From the NCBI RefSeq assembly GCF_024758505.1, contig NZ_CP077970.1, positions 2,170,001-2,234,000 on the forward strand: a stretch of DNA of 64,000 nt, read 5' to 3'. The stretch comes from Bradyrhizobium arachidis. GTDB lineage: Bacteria > Pseudomonadota > Alphaproteobacteria > Rhizobiales > Xanthobacteraceae. This document shows positions 52,153 through 60,427 of the stretch, piece after piece. A program made the translations under genes and the position numbers. How positions within the stretch are numbered: the first letter of the stretch is position 1; each line of letters opens with the position of its first letter. The notes under the pieces were generated by a model. The model was not told where the DNA came from and did no database searches. It was given only the letters and a program-made list of their open reading frames with translations.

Positions 52153-52494
52153 TCAGCCGGCGCGACGGCGCTTCGGGCCGGATGGTCGGTCGATCAGGAG
52201 GTCGGCCAGCTTCTTGCCGGCGCGCAGCTGGGCCTTCAGCCACCGGGGTTGCTTACCCCGACCAGACCAGGTTTCCGACGGATTCTTCGGGTTTTGGTAC
52301 TTCGGCAGCACCGGTGGATAGGGGCGGCGCGCGCGTTGTTGAGGTTGAGCGCCCCCGGTTCCCTCGATCCTGCGCAGCCGATCCTCAAGCTTGGCCTTTT
52401 CCGCCGCCATTCGCCGGCTAAGAACAGTCGTTACCTCGTCATAGAGCTCCCACAGCGCGGCCGTGCTCATTGACGCCCAGTCATCTTTCTCCAT
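52153..52494 (-). CDS. H-NS/HvrA-family nucleoid protein
   Basis: 113 residues. The N-terminal oligomerisation helix is MSTAALWELYDEVTTVLSRRMAAEKAKLEDRL; a basic linker with YPPVLPKYQNP follows, then the H-NS DNA-binding core NPSETWSGRGKQPRWLKAQL. The family binds AT-rich DNA and silences acquired genes. In this window the numerous AT-rich islands are natural candidate targets. It is convergent with the small Tat-like gene and adjacent to two small coiled-coil genes. Confidence 0.9.
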   Translation of the reverse strand: MEKDDWASMSTAALWELYDEVTTVLSRRMAAEKAKLEDRLRRIEGTGGAQPQQRARRPYPPVLPKYQNPKNPSETWSGRGKQPRWLKAQLRAGKKLADLLIDRPSGPKRRRAG

Positions 52495-52624
52495 GGAAGC
52501 CGTCCCCAGCTACTTCCCGTCCCCAAACAGCAGGGAAGTAACAGGTCGGACCGGGGTCGGGCAAGCATCATCCGCTCGGCCGGCCTGCCGTCTGCCCCGG
52601 GGCGGGGCGCGCTGGGCGCGACGT

Positions 52625-52810
52625 TTAGCGGATCGGTGCCCGCCTCCGACCGGGCAGGTGCCTCCCGGGCGACCCGCGCCGGCTGGCCCTTCTCCCCTTG
52701 CTGACCAGCCGGTGCTCGGCCTCCAGCACTCGGTTACGCAGGTTTTGCAATTCAGTGAATTGGACGACGAGAGCCTGATGTGCTTGACGCAGAACAATTG
52801 AAGAATACAT
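52625..52810 (-). CDS. Small coiled-coil protein
   Basis: 61 residues: SIVLRQAHQALVVQFTELQNL then RNRVLEAEHRLVSKG form a heptad-rich helix, followed by an Arg-rich tail. The helix is similar to AVVLRERLHALASELAELES with LRGRLAKAEQR in the small protein at 55380. It lies upstream of the H-NS-like gene in the same direction. Function unknown; one possibility is an accessory partner of the H-NS-like protein (inference only). Confidence 0.5.
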   Translation of the reverse strand: MYSSIVLRQAHQALVVQFTELQNLRNRVLEAEHRLVSKGRRASRRGSPGRHLPGRRRAPIR

Positions 52811-53604
52811 CGGACCACCTACTCAAAGCTACTCGGTGAAATCTCGCAACCGTGCTCGCTGCACAAAAACGTCGATAGAACGCGGCTGATCAGGACCTCA
52901 CCATTGATACTGCTGAAGCGAAAATGAAAGGTTTAGGTTCTGATTCGAAGAGCCGCTCGGTTGCGACCAGACTGCCCTAAGGCATGTGAAAATTTTTGCC
53001 GTTCCATGTGAGCCTCCCTGCAAGGCATGCGACCGAAATTAAAGAGAAATTGGCGCTATATTCTTGTTGGCGTGAATAGTCTTGGCTTGTTGAAAAGTCT
53101 TACTTTTTGATCACCTCCCGTGATGCTGGTATCCTCAGGCCGCATTGTTGCGGCTAGGATTTTTCGAATGTTAGATTCGAATTCGGCATGCCCATATATG
53201 CCGTTGGTAATACATGGCGGCCAAACAGAAACGCGGAATGCCGTCCATCGTCGATGCTCCGCAAGTCGCGGCACTGGTTGCAATTCTCATGCGAGCATCC
53301 ATGTGAGGATGTGCCCCTGCTCGGCAGAGAAGCCGGCTTTTCCTTGATGGATGCGCGCTTTTGCGATTTCTTGTGTGGCCGCATTCTTACGGGGATGCTG
53401 TTGTCCTGTAAGCGAGTTACTCTCCAGTTTTCTATCGGACGTTGTGGCCGCTCGAGAGGAGTGGACGTTATGCGACATTTTGCTCGCGAGACGGAAACCA
53501 ATGAAGTGGTTAATGCCCGGCCGCGCGACTCCCGAAAATCTCTTCCATTCGGATTAAGTCGCGGCCTGCGGGGTTCTGACTAAAAAAATGGGGCTGATGG
53601 AGTA
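52811..53604. other. Long intergenic region without a convincing gene
   Basis: Frames such as 53188-53583 (+) have no family resemblance, no clear ribosome site and atypical composition, so I treat the 800 bases as non-coding or decayed. The last 20 bases contain a TAAAAAAATGGGGC stretch and a TGGAG ribosome site for the regulator at 53605. Confidence 0.4.
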
Positions 53605-54294
53605 ATGCGCGGCACCAGAGTACTCATCGCAGACCGACATCCGATCGTGCTGCAAGGCCTCACGACCGTCCTCGCGGCGCAACCTGATTTTGCGATCGTT
53701 GCATCTTGCAGCAACGGCGCAAGCTGCATCGAGGCAATCCGCGTTCTGGGACCGGATATCGCTCTGCTCGACGTGGCGATGCCCGATATCAGCGCCCCGG
53801 AAATCCTCGCCCTTACAAGCTCGGGCGGGGTCGGTACCCACGTCGTATTTTTCACCGCCCTGGCAGAAGACCGTAACTTGATCGAGCTGGCTGCGCAGGG
53901 AACTTGCACCGTCGTCACGAAAGATGCGACCCCGGAGGTCCTGATTGACGTCCTGCGCCGGGTTGCGCTGGGACAACCGCAACCCCCGCTCTCGCCAGAC
54001 GTCCCCGAGCCTCCGATAGTCGAGGAAAAGCCCTTCCCGACCCAGTTGACGGATCGGGAGCGGCAGATCATGCGTCTGGTGTCGGAGGGGCTATCGAATA
54101 AGGAGATTGGACGCCGTCTGAATATCGCCGACGGCACAATCAAGGTGCATCTTCATCACATTTTCCAGAAACTGGATATCAGCAATCGTACCGTGCTCGC
54201 GGCATTGGCGATCTCCCAGAACGAATTGTCGCTTGCGCTGCGTGAAAGCCAGCCTTCTGCTGCATCGCCAAAAGACCCGACCAGCGCGAAATAG
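53605..54294 (+). CDS. NarL/FixJ-type response regulator (receiver plus LuxR HTH)
   Basis: 229 residues. The receiver has D10 (VLIADRHPIVLQGL), the phospho-acceptor D56 (IALLDVAMPD) and K106 (VVTKDATPE). A linker rich in Pro precedes the LuxR-type HTH: LTDRERQIMRLVSEGLSNKEIGRRLNIADGTIKVHLHHIF. All phosphorylation residues are intact. No sensor kinase is nearby, so it is an orphan here. A TGGAG lies about 5 bases before ATG 53605. Confidence 0.92.
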   Translation: MRGTRVLIADRHPIVLQGLTTVLAAQPDFAIVASCSNGASCIEAIRVLGPDIALLDVAMPDISAPEILALTSSGGVGTHVVFFTALAEDRNLIELAAQGTCTVVTKDATPEVLIDVLRRVALGQPQPPLSPDVPEPPIVEEKPFPTQLTDRERQIMRLVSEGLSNKEIGRRLNIADGTIKVHLHHIFQKLDISNRTVLAALAISQNELSLALRESQPSAASPKDPTSAK

Positions 54295-54337
54295 CGCCCG
54301 GCCGGTCCGGGTTCCCTCGACCCGGGATCCTCGCCCG

Positions 54338-54604
54338 TTATCGGGTGGGATCGACCGATCCGGCGAGATGCTCAACCAAATTGTCGCAGGCCTGTTCGGC
54401 TTCCGCAAAGGTCGGGAAGGGCGACCCGCCGATCTTGATTGCCCCTTTGTTTTGGTAGAGCGGCCGCCAGCTCGCTACGAAGCCGGGACGCCCGTGAAAG
54501 CCGGGACCCGTGCGGCTGCCAAAGCTGATCACAAAGGAGAAGCCATCGCGGCTCGCGCTCCATAGTTCCATGCCGTCCAACGATCGATGAAATTGCAGGG
54601 TCAT
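54338..54604 (-). CDS. Small conserved hypothetical protein
   Basis: 88 residues with a well-behaved globular composition: GMELWSASRDGFSFVISFGSRTGPGFHGRPGFVASWRPLY, then PFPTFAEAEQACDNLVEHL. The aromatic and Gly-rich middle and the C-terminal helix suggest a small folded protein. I do not recognise a characterised family. It converges on the regulator at 53605. Confidence 0.6.
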   Translation of the reverse strand: MTLQFHRSLDGMELWSASRDGFSFVISFGSRTGPGFHGRPGFVASWRPLYQNKGAIKIGGSPFPTFAEAEQACDNLVEHLAGSVDPTR

Positions 54605-54689
54605 GGCAATGGTCCCTTCCGCCGGGTCCGGCGATTCAAAGCAAGAATACCGTATTCAAACTCATGTTTAATGGCCGCATTTTGACGCG

Positions 54690-54770
54690 GCTTGGATGCG
54701 CAATATATTTATTTGCTTTTATATTTGAAATCCAGTATTAAATATTAAATTATTTAAATACGAGGACGTC
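54690..54770. promoter_or_regulatory. AT-rich island before the second Tat-like small protein
   Basis: TATTAAATATTAAATTATTTAAAT and flanking A/T-only sequence end in a GAGGA ribosome site before ATG 54771. The same layout (AT island, then Tat-like small protein) occurs at 51778-51853. Confidence 0.45.
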
Positions 54771-55241
54771 ATGGGCCTGCAAAACAGTGAGGAGGACGAC
54801 CGGAGGCAGTTCCTGCAAGCCTGTGGAAGGTTCGCTGTCGTTACCTCGCCGGCGGTGACCCTGCTCCTGTCGACGTCGCTGACGTCAACGGCGATTGCGA
54901 GCTCCGGCGGACGCCATGTGCGAAATGATGACGGGGGAACTTCATTCTTCGACAATGATCGCGCATCTTCCCAGGGATCATCGCAAAGTTCCGGCGGATC
55001 CAGTGGCGGGTCATCTGTGTCTGGTGGCGCATCCAGCGGCCGTCAGAGCGCCGTCGCGCGTTCAGGGGGTGGCTCTGGTGGTTCGTCTGGCGGAGCTTCC
55101 ACGACGATCGCGAGCTCCAGAAAGACCGCGGCATCGGGAGGCGGCGGTGGTTGTCGGGACGAGGAGGACGAGAAGTCACGGGACGACCGCGACTGCAAGC
55201 AAGTCAAGTTGGGAGATTCGTCGACCGGATCGGAGAATTGA
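54771..55241 (+). CDS. Small exported protein with Tat-like leader and Ser/Gly-rich body
   Basis: 156 residues. The leader DRRQFLQACGRFAVVTSPAV, then TLLLSTSLTSTAIASSG, matches the leader of the 75-residue protein at 51853 almost position for position. The mature region is low-complexity Ser/Gly (SSGGSSGGSSVSGGASSG), followed by a charged Cys-containing tail (GGCRDEEDEKSRDDRDCKQVKLG). Two cysteines in that tail could form a disulfide after export. No characterised family is recognised. Confidence 0.75.
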   Translation: MGLQNSEEDDRRQFLQACGRFAVVTSPAVTLLLSTSLTSTAIASSGGRHVRNDDGGTSFFDNDRASSQGSSQSSGGSSGGSSVSGGASSGRQSAVARSGGGSGGSSGGASTTIASSRKTAASGGGGGCRDEEDEKSRDDRDCKQVKLGDSSTGSEN

Positions 55242-55379
55242 GCTGCGATCCGCTGCGGCATCATCGCTGCAACGCATCTTGCGAAGGGTTAGTGCGTCTC
55301 TCCAGAGTGTTTGCCGGGTTTCCCGATCACCCAACGTCGACCGGGCCTCCCGGCCAGTTCAGTTACTGGTGGCGTTGCA

Positions 55380-55547
55380 ATGAGAGCCCGTGGTCGATCG
55401 GATAATGCTGCTGTCGTTCTTCGCGAGCGTCTCCACGCGCTCGCTTCCGAGCTTGCCGAGCTTGAAAGTCTCAGAGGCCGACTAGCGAAGGCCGAGCAGA
55501 GAGCCGTTGACGCCGGACCAACCGGCGCAGCACGCACCAACCAATAG
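55380..55547 (+). CDS. Small coiled-coil protein
   Basis: 55 residues from ATG 55380, with the helix AVVLRERLHALASELAELES then LRGRLAKAEQRAVDAG. It is a counterpart of the reverse-strand protein at 52625 (SIVLRQAHQALVVQFTELQN then LRNRVLEAEHRLVSKG). Each lies near an H-NS-type gene. Function unknown. Confidence 0.5.
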   Translation: MRARGRSDNAAVVLRERLHALASELAELESLRGRLAKAEQRAVDAGPTGAARTNQ

Positions 55548-55717
55548 GCACCTCTTCTGCGGCGGATTCATTGAACCGGGCTCTGGATTTCGTTCCGGAG
55601 GATGGAATCACCAGTTCCGAGTTGAAATATCGCCGGCATCCTGTCGTCGCAACCGTGGATTAGTTGCCACTTGCCACGATGGGGCTACGTAGTAAGCGAC
55701 CATGATTCGGGGGAGTC

Positions 55718-55885
55718 ATGTACCAGCAGCGATTCGAAAAGATGTCGATCGATGACCTATGGGTCCTTCATAGGCAGGTTGAGTCTATTCTCGAGGAAAG
55801 GCTGACCGCCAAGAAGCACCAGCTCGAGAAGCAGCTCGAGCAATTGCGTCAGCGAAACGTCAGTGGCGTCCCGTCTGGACATTAG
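55718..55885 (+). CDS. H-NS-like oligomerisation domain without DNA-binding domain (55 aa)
   Basis: ATG 55718, with GGGGGAG directly upstream, encodes 55 residues: FEKMSIDDLWVLHRQVESIL, then EERLTAKKHQLEKQLEQLRQR, then a TAG stop. This corresponds to the N-terminal helix of H-NS/HvrA proteins (compare MSTAALWELYDEVTTVLSRR in the protein at 52153). The TWSGRG DNA-binding core is absent, and the sequence after the stop does not restore it in another frame. It could be a natural H-NS antagonist or a truncated gene. Confidence 0.65.
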   Translation: MYQQRFEKMSIDDLWVLHRQVESILEERLTAKKHQLEKQLEQLRQRNVSGVPSGH

Positions 55886-56027
55886 TTCGGCCGAAGCAGC
55901 AAGCACGCGTGAGGTTCATCAGGAATGCCGTTGGTCCGCAAACGGCCCATTGGCAACTCCACGTCCATTGATTTGCTTGAGGGCGACTGCTGCGAAGAAG
56001 AGAAGCGACACGCCCGCGCTGTCGCGG

Positions 56028-56324
56028 CTAACGGGTGCCGGGATTGCGCGGCAACTCATACCGTTCAAGCCGTTCTATCGCTGCCTCTTTCGTATGCTGG
56101 GAAAACCAGATCAGAAAGAGGACGAACGCTCCGGAAAGCGCGACAAGGCCGATATGGAGGTGCTTGGTTCTCACTTCCCCAGAACGCCGTGTGGCACCCG
56201 AGGTTCCTCCGTCCGCGCGACTGCCTGTGGCTCTGACTGGATGCTGGAGTGCCGCGGCCTGCGCATCTCCCGTTCTCCGGTCGGCAGCTGCGCCACCTCG
56301 CTGGACAGCCGGCTCCTCGCTCAC
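56028..56324 (-). CDS. Possible small single-pass membrane protein
   Basis: 98 residues from GTG 56324: an Arg/Ala-rich N-terminal half, then one clear membrane helix (HIGLVALSGAFVLFLIWF) and a charged tail (QHTKEAAIERLERYELP). The hydrophobic helix and tail look coding; the N-terminal half is doubtful. No homologue recognised. Confidence 0.4.
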   Translation of the reverse strand: MSEEPAVQRGGAAADRRTGDAQAAALQHPVRATGSRADGGTSGATRRSGEVRTKHLHIGLVALSGAFVLFLIWFSQHTKEAAIERLERYELPRNPGTR

Positions 56325-56452
56325 GTAAGCCCGCTCGTAGCAGCATGATTGCGCACGTCCCGCGTCGCAAGCGCAGGAAGTCCTGTTGCCAACCCAGGGA
56401 TGTACGACTACGCTTTACCTTCTCAAACGGTCTTTCGAGCGGCCGCACATTC

Positions 56453-57250
56453 ATGCCCAAATTCCTTCGCATCGGAGTCCATCAGTCGAACGTTTCCGGA
56501 TACACCTCGAAGGCATGGTGTGTTCGACGGGTTGGCTCGGCGATTTTCCTGAAGTGGGGCGCTGTGGATGTCCATGGCGTCGGAAATGGACGAAAGGTCT
56601 ACTGGACGCTTCCACCACGGGTGAAGACAATTCGTTGTGGCACGGAGCAGCGTGCCATGGACTATGCAAAAGCCGCGATCGCGCGGCGGCGCAACCATCG
56701 CTATGAACCGCTCTCCGGCTCCATTGCGATCCGGCGCCGGCCCGCCGGCCGCGACGCCGAGCTCAAGCAAGCACTCGCCACGATCCTGATCGTCGATATC
56801 GTCCGCTCCACCGAAAAAGCAGCAAAGCTCGGCGATGCGCGTTGGACAAAGGTGATGAGCCATTATTACGCCGCGGTCCGCAAGGAGTTGAAGACTTCGC
56901 GTGGAAAGGAAATCGTGACGACGGGAGACGGAGTGCTGGCGACGTTCAAGGCGCCGGCGGCCGGTATCAGTTGCGCGACCGCGATCCGCGAGGCCGTGCG
57001 CACGCTGGGGCTCGAGATCAGGGTGGGGCTGCATGCGGGCGAGTACAAGGTGAGCGGGGGCGAAATGGTCGGTCTGGCATTTCACATCGGCACGCGCGTC
57101 GCCGCGAAAGCGCGTGCCGGCGAAGTCCTGGTCTCGAGCGCCGTCAAGGATCTGCTGAAGACGCAGTCCGCGATCCGCTTCAGGGATCACGGCGTTCACC
57201 AGCTCAAGGGCGTGCCGGAGCGATGGCGGCTGTATCGGGTCGAGCATTGA
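56453..57250 (+). CDS. Class III adenylate/guanylate cyclase with N-terminal WGR-like domain
   Basis: 265 residues from ATG 56453; the upstream open frame is not protein-like. Residues 1-85 (VRRVGSAIFLKWGAVDVHG, then YAKAAIARRRNHRYEPL) resemble a WGR-type module. The C-terminal cyclase domain has ATILIVDIVRSTEKAAKLGD with metal ligand D115, IVTTGDGVLATF with D159, and IRVGLHAGEYKVSGGEMVG, continuing to IGTRVAAKARAGEVLVSS. Family members make cAMP or cGMP; nucleotide specificity is not assigned. It stands alone. Confidence 0.85.
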   Translation: MPKFLRIGVHQSNVSGYTSKAWCVRRVGSAIFLKWGAVDVHGVGNGRKVYWTLPPRVKTIRCGTEQRAMDYAKAAIARRRNHRYEPLSGSIAIRRRPAGRDAELKQALATILIVDIVRSTEKAAKLGDARWTKVMSHYYAAVRKELKTSRGKEIVTTGDGVLATFKAPAAGISCATAIREAVRTLGLEIRVGLHAGEYKVSGGEMVGLAFHIGTRVAAKARAGEVLVSSAVKDLLKTQSAIRFRDHGVHQLKGVPERWRLYRVEH

Positions 57251-57392
57251 GGGGCTTGCGAGAGTGACAACGTGAAGCGGCAGAACTTCAGAGTCGAAAT
57301 GCTCGTGAGCTTGTTGAAGCGCAAAGCGGACATTCGTTGGAGTGCATCATCAGCGTTGAGCCGCACAGGTGTGGCCGACCGAAACTGACCGG

Positions 57393-57620
57393 CTACACCT
57401 CGCGCGTCCGGCCTCGCGCCGATGCATAGATGCAGCTCAACTGCCGCTGTCCCCCGACAATCATGCCGGCCCCGGGCGCTATGTTGCACGTGAGCGTGCC
57501 GACCCGAGGGCGCCCGGCCTCCTGCGCTGTCGCCGGAACCGAGGCAAGAGCGAGCGCCAGCGCGGCGCATGCGGTCGCGAGATTGCTCAGCTTCATTCCA
57601 TCCGGTGTTACTCTGATCAT
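57393..57620 (-). CDS. DUF992-like exported protein, apparently truncated
   Basis: 75 residues: a signal peptide (LSNLATACAALALALASVPATAQ) and RVGTLTCNIAPGAGMIVGGQRQLSC, which matches the start of DUF992 proteins (GTLTCNVAPG...C). The family is normally about 150-170 residues. Here a TAG follows REV, and the next bases in a shifted frame read VAGQFRSATPVRL, suggesting a frameshift and loss of the C-terminal half. Confidence 0.6.
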   Translation of the reverse strand: MIRVTPDGMKLSNLATACAALALALASVPATAQEAGRPRVGTLTCNIAPGAGMIVGGQRQLSCIYASARGRTREV

Positions 57621-57906
57621 TGGGGTCCTCCATCGACGGATTCTGGTGGTTTCCTTCTATGCGCGACGACGTGGCAATGTTCCCGTCCCTGCGATGTCGG
57701 CTTGTCGAAACTGATCGATGATATGCGCCGGGCGGCACACACCCCTGAAGACTTATTGCAACTTGCAGCGTGCGTGGTCGATGGATTCATCGCGCCAAGC
57801 GGCGATGCCGGTATCATGCTCCGCCGCTCTTGATTCAAATCAATCTGCTCGCCGTTCTCGCTGCCAAGCTCACGTTTGCCTTGGTCGTTGAAGGGGAGTG
57901 CTCGTC

Positions 57907-60354
57907 ATGGGAATCCCTCGCGGCGCATTTGCAATCGCATTCGTGCTGACCTTCAGTTGGGCTCCGGTAGCTGCGCAACAGGTGACAGGCACGCCAGGCT
58001 CTCCTGGTGCCACCACCACAATCAACGGCAAGCAACTTCCGGCGCCCCCGTCGAAATTCGGCGGCATGGTCAAGGAAAAAGCCTCGGAGTCGACTCCGTG
58101 GTGGGCGCCGCGCGTCGTGCCACCGAAAGGCGCGCCCAACGTGCTGCTCATCATGACGGATGACCAGGGCTTTGGCGCACCTAGCACCTTCGGCGGCGTC
58201 ATCCCTACGCCGTCGATGGACCGCATCGCCAAGGCTGGATTGCGATACACGAATTTTCATTCGACATCGTTGTGCTCGCCGACGCGGGCGGCGCTGATCA
58301 CGGGTCGTAATCATCACTCAGTAGGTTATGGCGTCGTGGGTGAGATCGCGACGGGTTACCCCGGTTATGACTCGATCATCCCGATCGAGAAGGGCACCAT
58401 CGGCACGATTCTCAAGGAGAACGGCTATGCGACGTCGTGGTTCGGCAAGGACCACAACACGCCGTCCTATCAATCAAGCCAAGCCGGGCCATTCCATCAA
58501 TGGCCCAATGGAATGGGTTTTGAATATTTCTACGGCTTCGTCGGTGGCGACGCCAGCCAGTGGCAACCGAACCTGTTCCGCAACACGACGGCGATCTATC
58601 CGTTCCTCAACAATCCCGGCTGGAATCTGGAAACTGCAATGGCGGATGAAGCCATCCAGTACATCAAGCAGCTCAAGGAGGTTGCGCCGGGTAAGCCGTG
58701 GCTCGTCTACTACGTGCCGGGTGCGACCCATGCGCCGCATCACCCCACGCCCGAGTGGATCAAGAAGATCAGCGACATGCACCTGTTCGACGAGGGTTGG
58801 AACAAGGTGCGCGAGAAAATCTTCGCCAATCAGAAGCGGCTCGGCATCATGCCGGAGAACGCCAGTCTGACGCCGTGGCCAAAGGGATTGCAGGAGTGGG
58901 ATTCCTTGAACCTGGAAGAGAAGAAGCTCTTCATCAGGCAGGCGGACATCTACGGCGCCTACCTCGCCTACGCGGATCACGAGATCGGACGTGTGATCCA
59001 GGCCGTGGAAGACCTTGGTCAGCTCGACAACACGCTTATCATCTACATCGGCGGCGACAATGGCGCGAGCGCCGAAGGTATGGTCAACGGCACGCCGAAC
59101 GAATTCACGACCTTCAACGGGGTGCCCGTGCCAGTGAAGGATCAGTTACTCTGGTATCCGTTCTGGGGATCGGAGCGCACGTTCCCGCACTTCGCCGCGG
59201 GCTGGGCGTGGACGATGGATACGCCCTTCAAGTGGGTGAAGCAGGTGCCGTCGCATTTCGGCGGAACGGCCCAGGGCGTGGTGATGTCGTGGCCCGGCCA
59301 CATCAATGATCTCGGCGGCATCCGACGGCAGTTCCACCACGTCATCGACATCGTGCCGACGATTCTGGAAGCGGCCGGCATCGCGCAGCCGGACATGGTC
59401 AACGGAATCAAGCAGGACCCGATCGAAGGCGTGAGCATGGCCTATACGTGGGAAAAGGCGGTTGCGAATGCGCCCTCGACCCGCAAGACGCAATACTTCG
59501 AGATGCTCGGCAACCGCGCCATCTATCAGGACGGTTGGGTCGCGGCGACGACGCCGGCGACGCTGCCGTGGGAGTTGAGCACCGCGACGCCCCCGGACGT
59601 TATCACCGGCTACAACTGGGAGCTCTACAACCTGCAGGAAGATCCAACCCAGTTCAATGACCTCGCTGCGAAGATGCCGGACAAGCTCAAGCAGATGCAG
59701 GATCTCTTCTATGCCGAAGCGAAGAAGTACAACGTTCTGCCGCTCGACAACTCGACGCTCGCGCGCTGGAATACGCCGCGTCCAAGCCTCACCGCGGGCC
59801 GCACGGAATTCACCTACTCCGGCGAATTGCTCGGCACGCCGGCCAGCGCCGCACCGAGTATCTTGAACAAGGGCTACGTCATCTCGGCGGAAGTGGAGAT
59901 TCCGCAAGGTGGCGCCGAGGGCATGATCGTCACCCACGGCGGGCGCTTCGGCGGCTACGGCCTGTTCCTGAGCAAGGGCGAATTCGGCGCGGGGCGCGGC
60001 AAGGTCGTGTTCCTGTACAACCTGCTGGACCTGAAGCGCACGACATGGGAGGGCCCCGAGCTCGAAGCCGGGAAACACACCATCGTCTTCGAGTTCAAGC
60101 CCGAAGCGCCCGGCTTGGGCAAGGGCGGCACGGGCATCTTGTCGGTCGATGGCAAGGAGGTCGCGCGCAACACGCTGGAGCATACCACGCCGATCACCTT
60201 CCCCGAGGACGAGACCTTCGACATCGGTCAGGACACCCGCACGGGCCTCGCTCTGCTGGAGTATCGCTATGAGCCGCCGTTCAAGTTCACCGGCAAGCTG
60301 AACAAGCTGACATTCAAGCTCGATCCGGAGCCGGAAACGCAGGCGAAGAACTAG
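57907..60354 (+). CDS. Exported arylsulfatase (type I, formylglycine-dependent)
   Basis: 815 residues from ATG 57907 (AAGGGGAG about 8 bases upstream; GTG 57898 would add 3). A signal peptide (GAFAIAFVLTFSWAPVAAQ) is followed by VLLIMTDDQGFG (metal Asp pair) and CSPTRAALITGR, in which C123 is converted to formylglycine. Other catalytic-region marks are WFGKDHNTP, PGATHAPHHP and IYIGGDNGAS. A C-terminal domain of about 200 residues is typical of large arylsulfatases that hydrolyse sulfate esters in the periplasm. The activating enzyme is the next gene. Confidence 0.93.
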   Translation: MGIPRGAFAIAFVLTFSWAPVAAQQVTGTPGSPGATTTINGKQLPAPPSKFGGMVKEKASESTPWWAPRVVPPKGAPNVLLIMTDDQGFGAPSTFGGVIPTPSMDRIAKAGLRYTNFHSTSLCSPTRAALITGRNHHSVGYGVVGEIATGYPGYDSIIPIEKGTIGTILKENGYATSWFGKDHNTPSYQSSQAGPFHQWPNGMGFEYFYGFVGGDASQWQPNLFRNTTAIYPFLNNPGWNLETAMADEAIQYIKQLKEVAPGKPWLVYYVPGATHAPHHPTPEWIKKISDMHLFDEGWNKVREKIFANQKRLGIMPENASLTPWPKGLQEWDSLNLEEKKLFIRQADIYGAYLAYADHEIGRVIQAVEDLGQLDNTLIIYIGGDNGASAEGMVNGTPNEFTTFNGVPVPVKDQLLWYPFWGSERTFPHFAAGWAWTMDTPFKWVKQVPSHFGGTAQGVVMSWPGHINDLGGIRRQFHHVIDIVPTILEAAGIAQPDMVNGIKQDPIEGVSMAYTWEKAVANAPSTRKTQYFEMLGNRAIYQDGWVAATTPATLPWELSTATPPDVITGYNWELYNLQEDPTQFNDLAAKMPDKLKQMQDLFYAEAKKYNVLPLDNSTLARWNTPRPSLTAGRTEFTYSGELLGTPASAAPSILNKGYVISAEVEIPQGGAEGMIVTHGGRFGGYGLFLSKGEFGAGRGKVVFLYNLLDLKRTTWEGPELEAGKHTIVFEFKPEAPGLGKGGTGILSVDGKEVARNTLEHTTPITFPEDETFDIGQDTRTGLALLEYRYEPPFKFTGKLNKLTFKLDPEPETQAKN

Positions 60355-60427
60355 CCGGGATCGGGGGTTACATGCTGAACGGCTGCCCATCCCGAATGCG
60401 ATCGCGAGAAGATCAGGAGTGCTGACC

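Noticed and set aside
53188..53583. 131-codon + strand frame upstream of the response regulator
   Set aside because: Composition (Cys/Arg-rich) and lack of any motif or ribosome site argue against a gene.
57712..57832. Short + strand frame reading LIDDMRRAAHTPEDLLQLAACVV
   Set aside because: Looks helix-like, but no ribosome site with a suitable start is present and no homologue is recognised; left as unassigned intergenic sequence.
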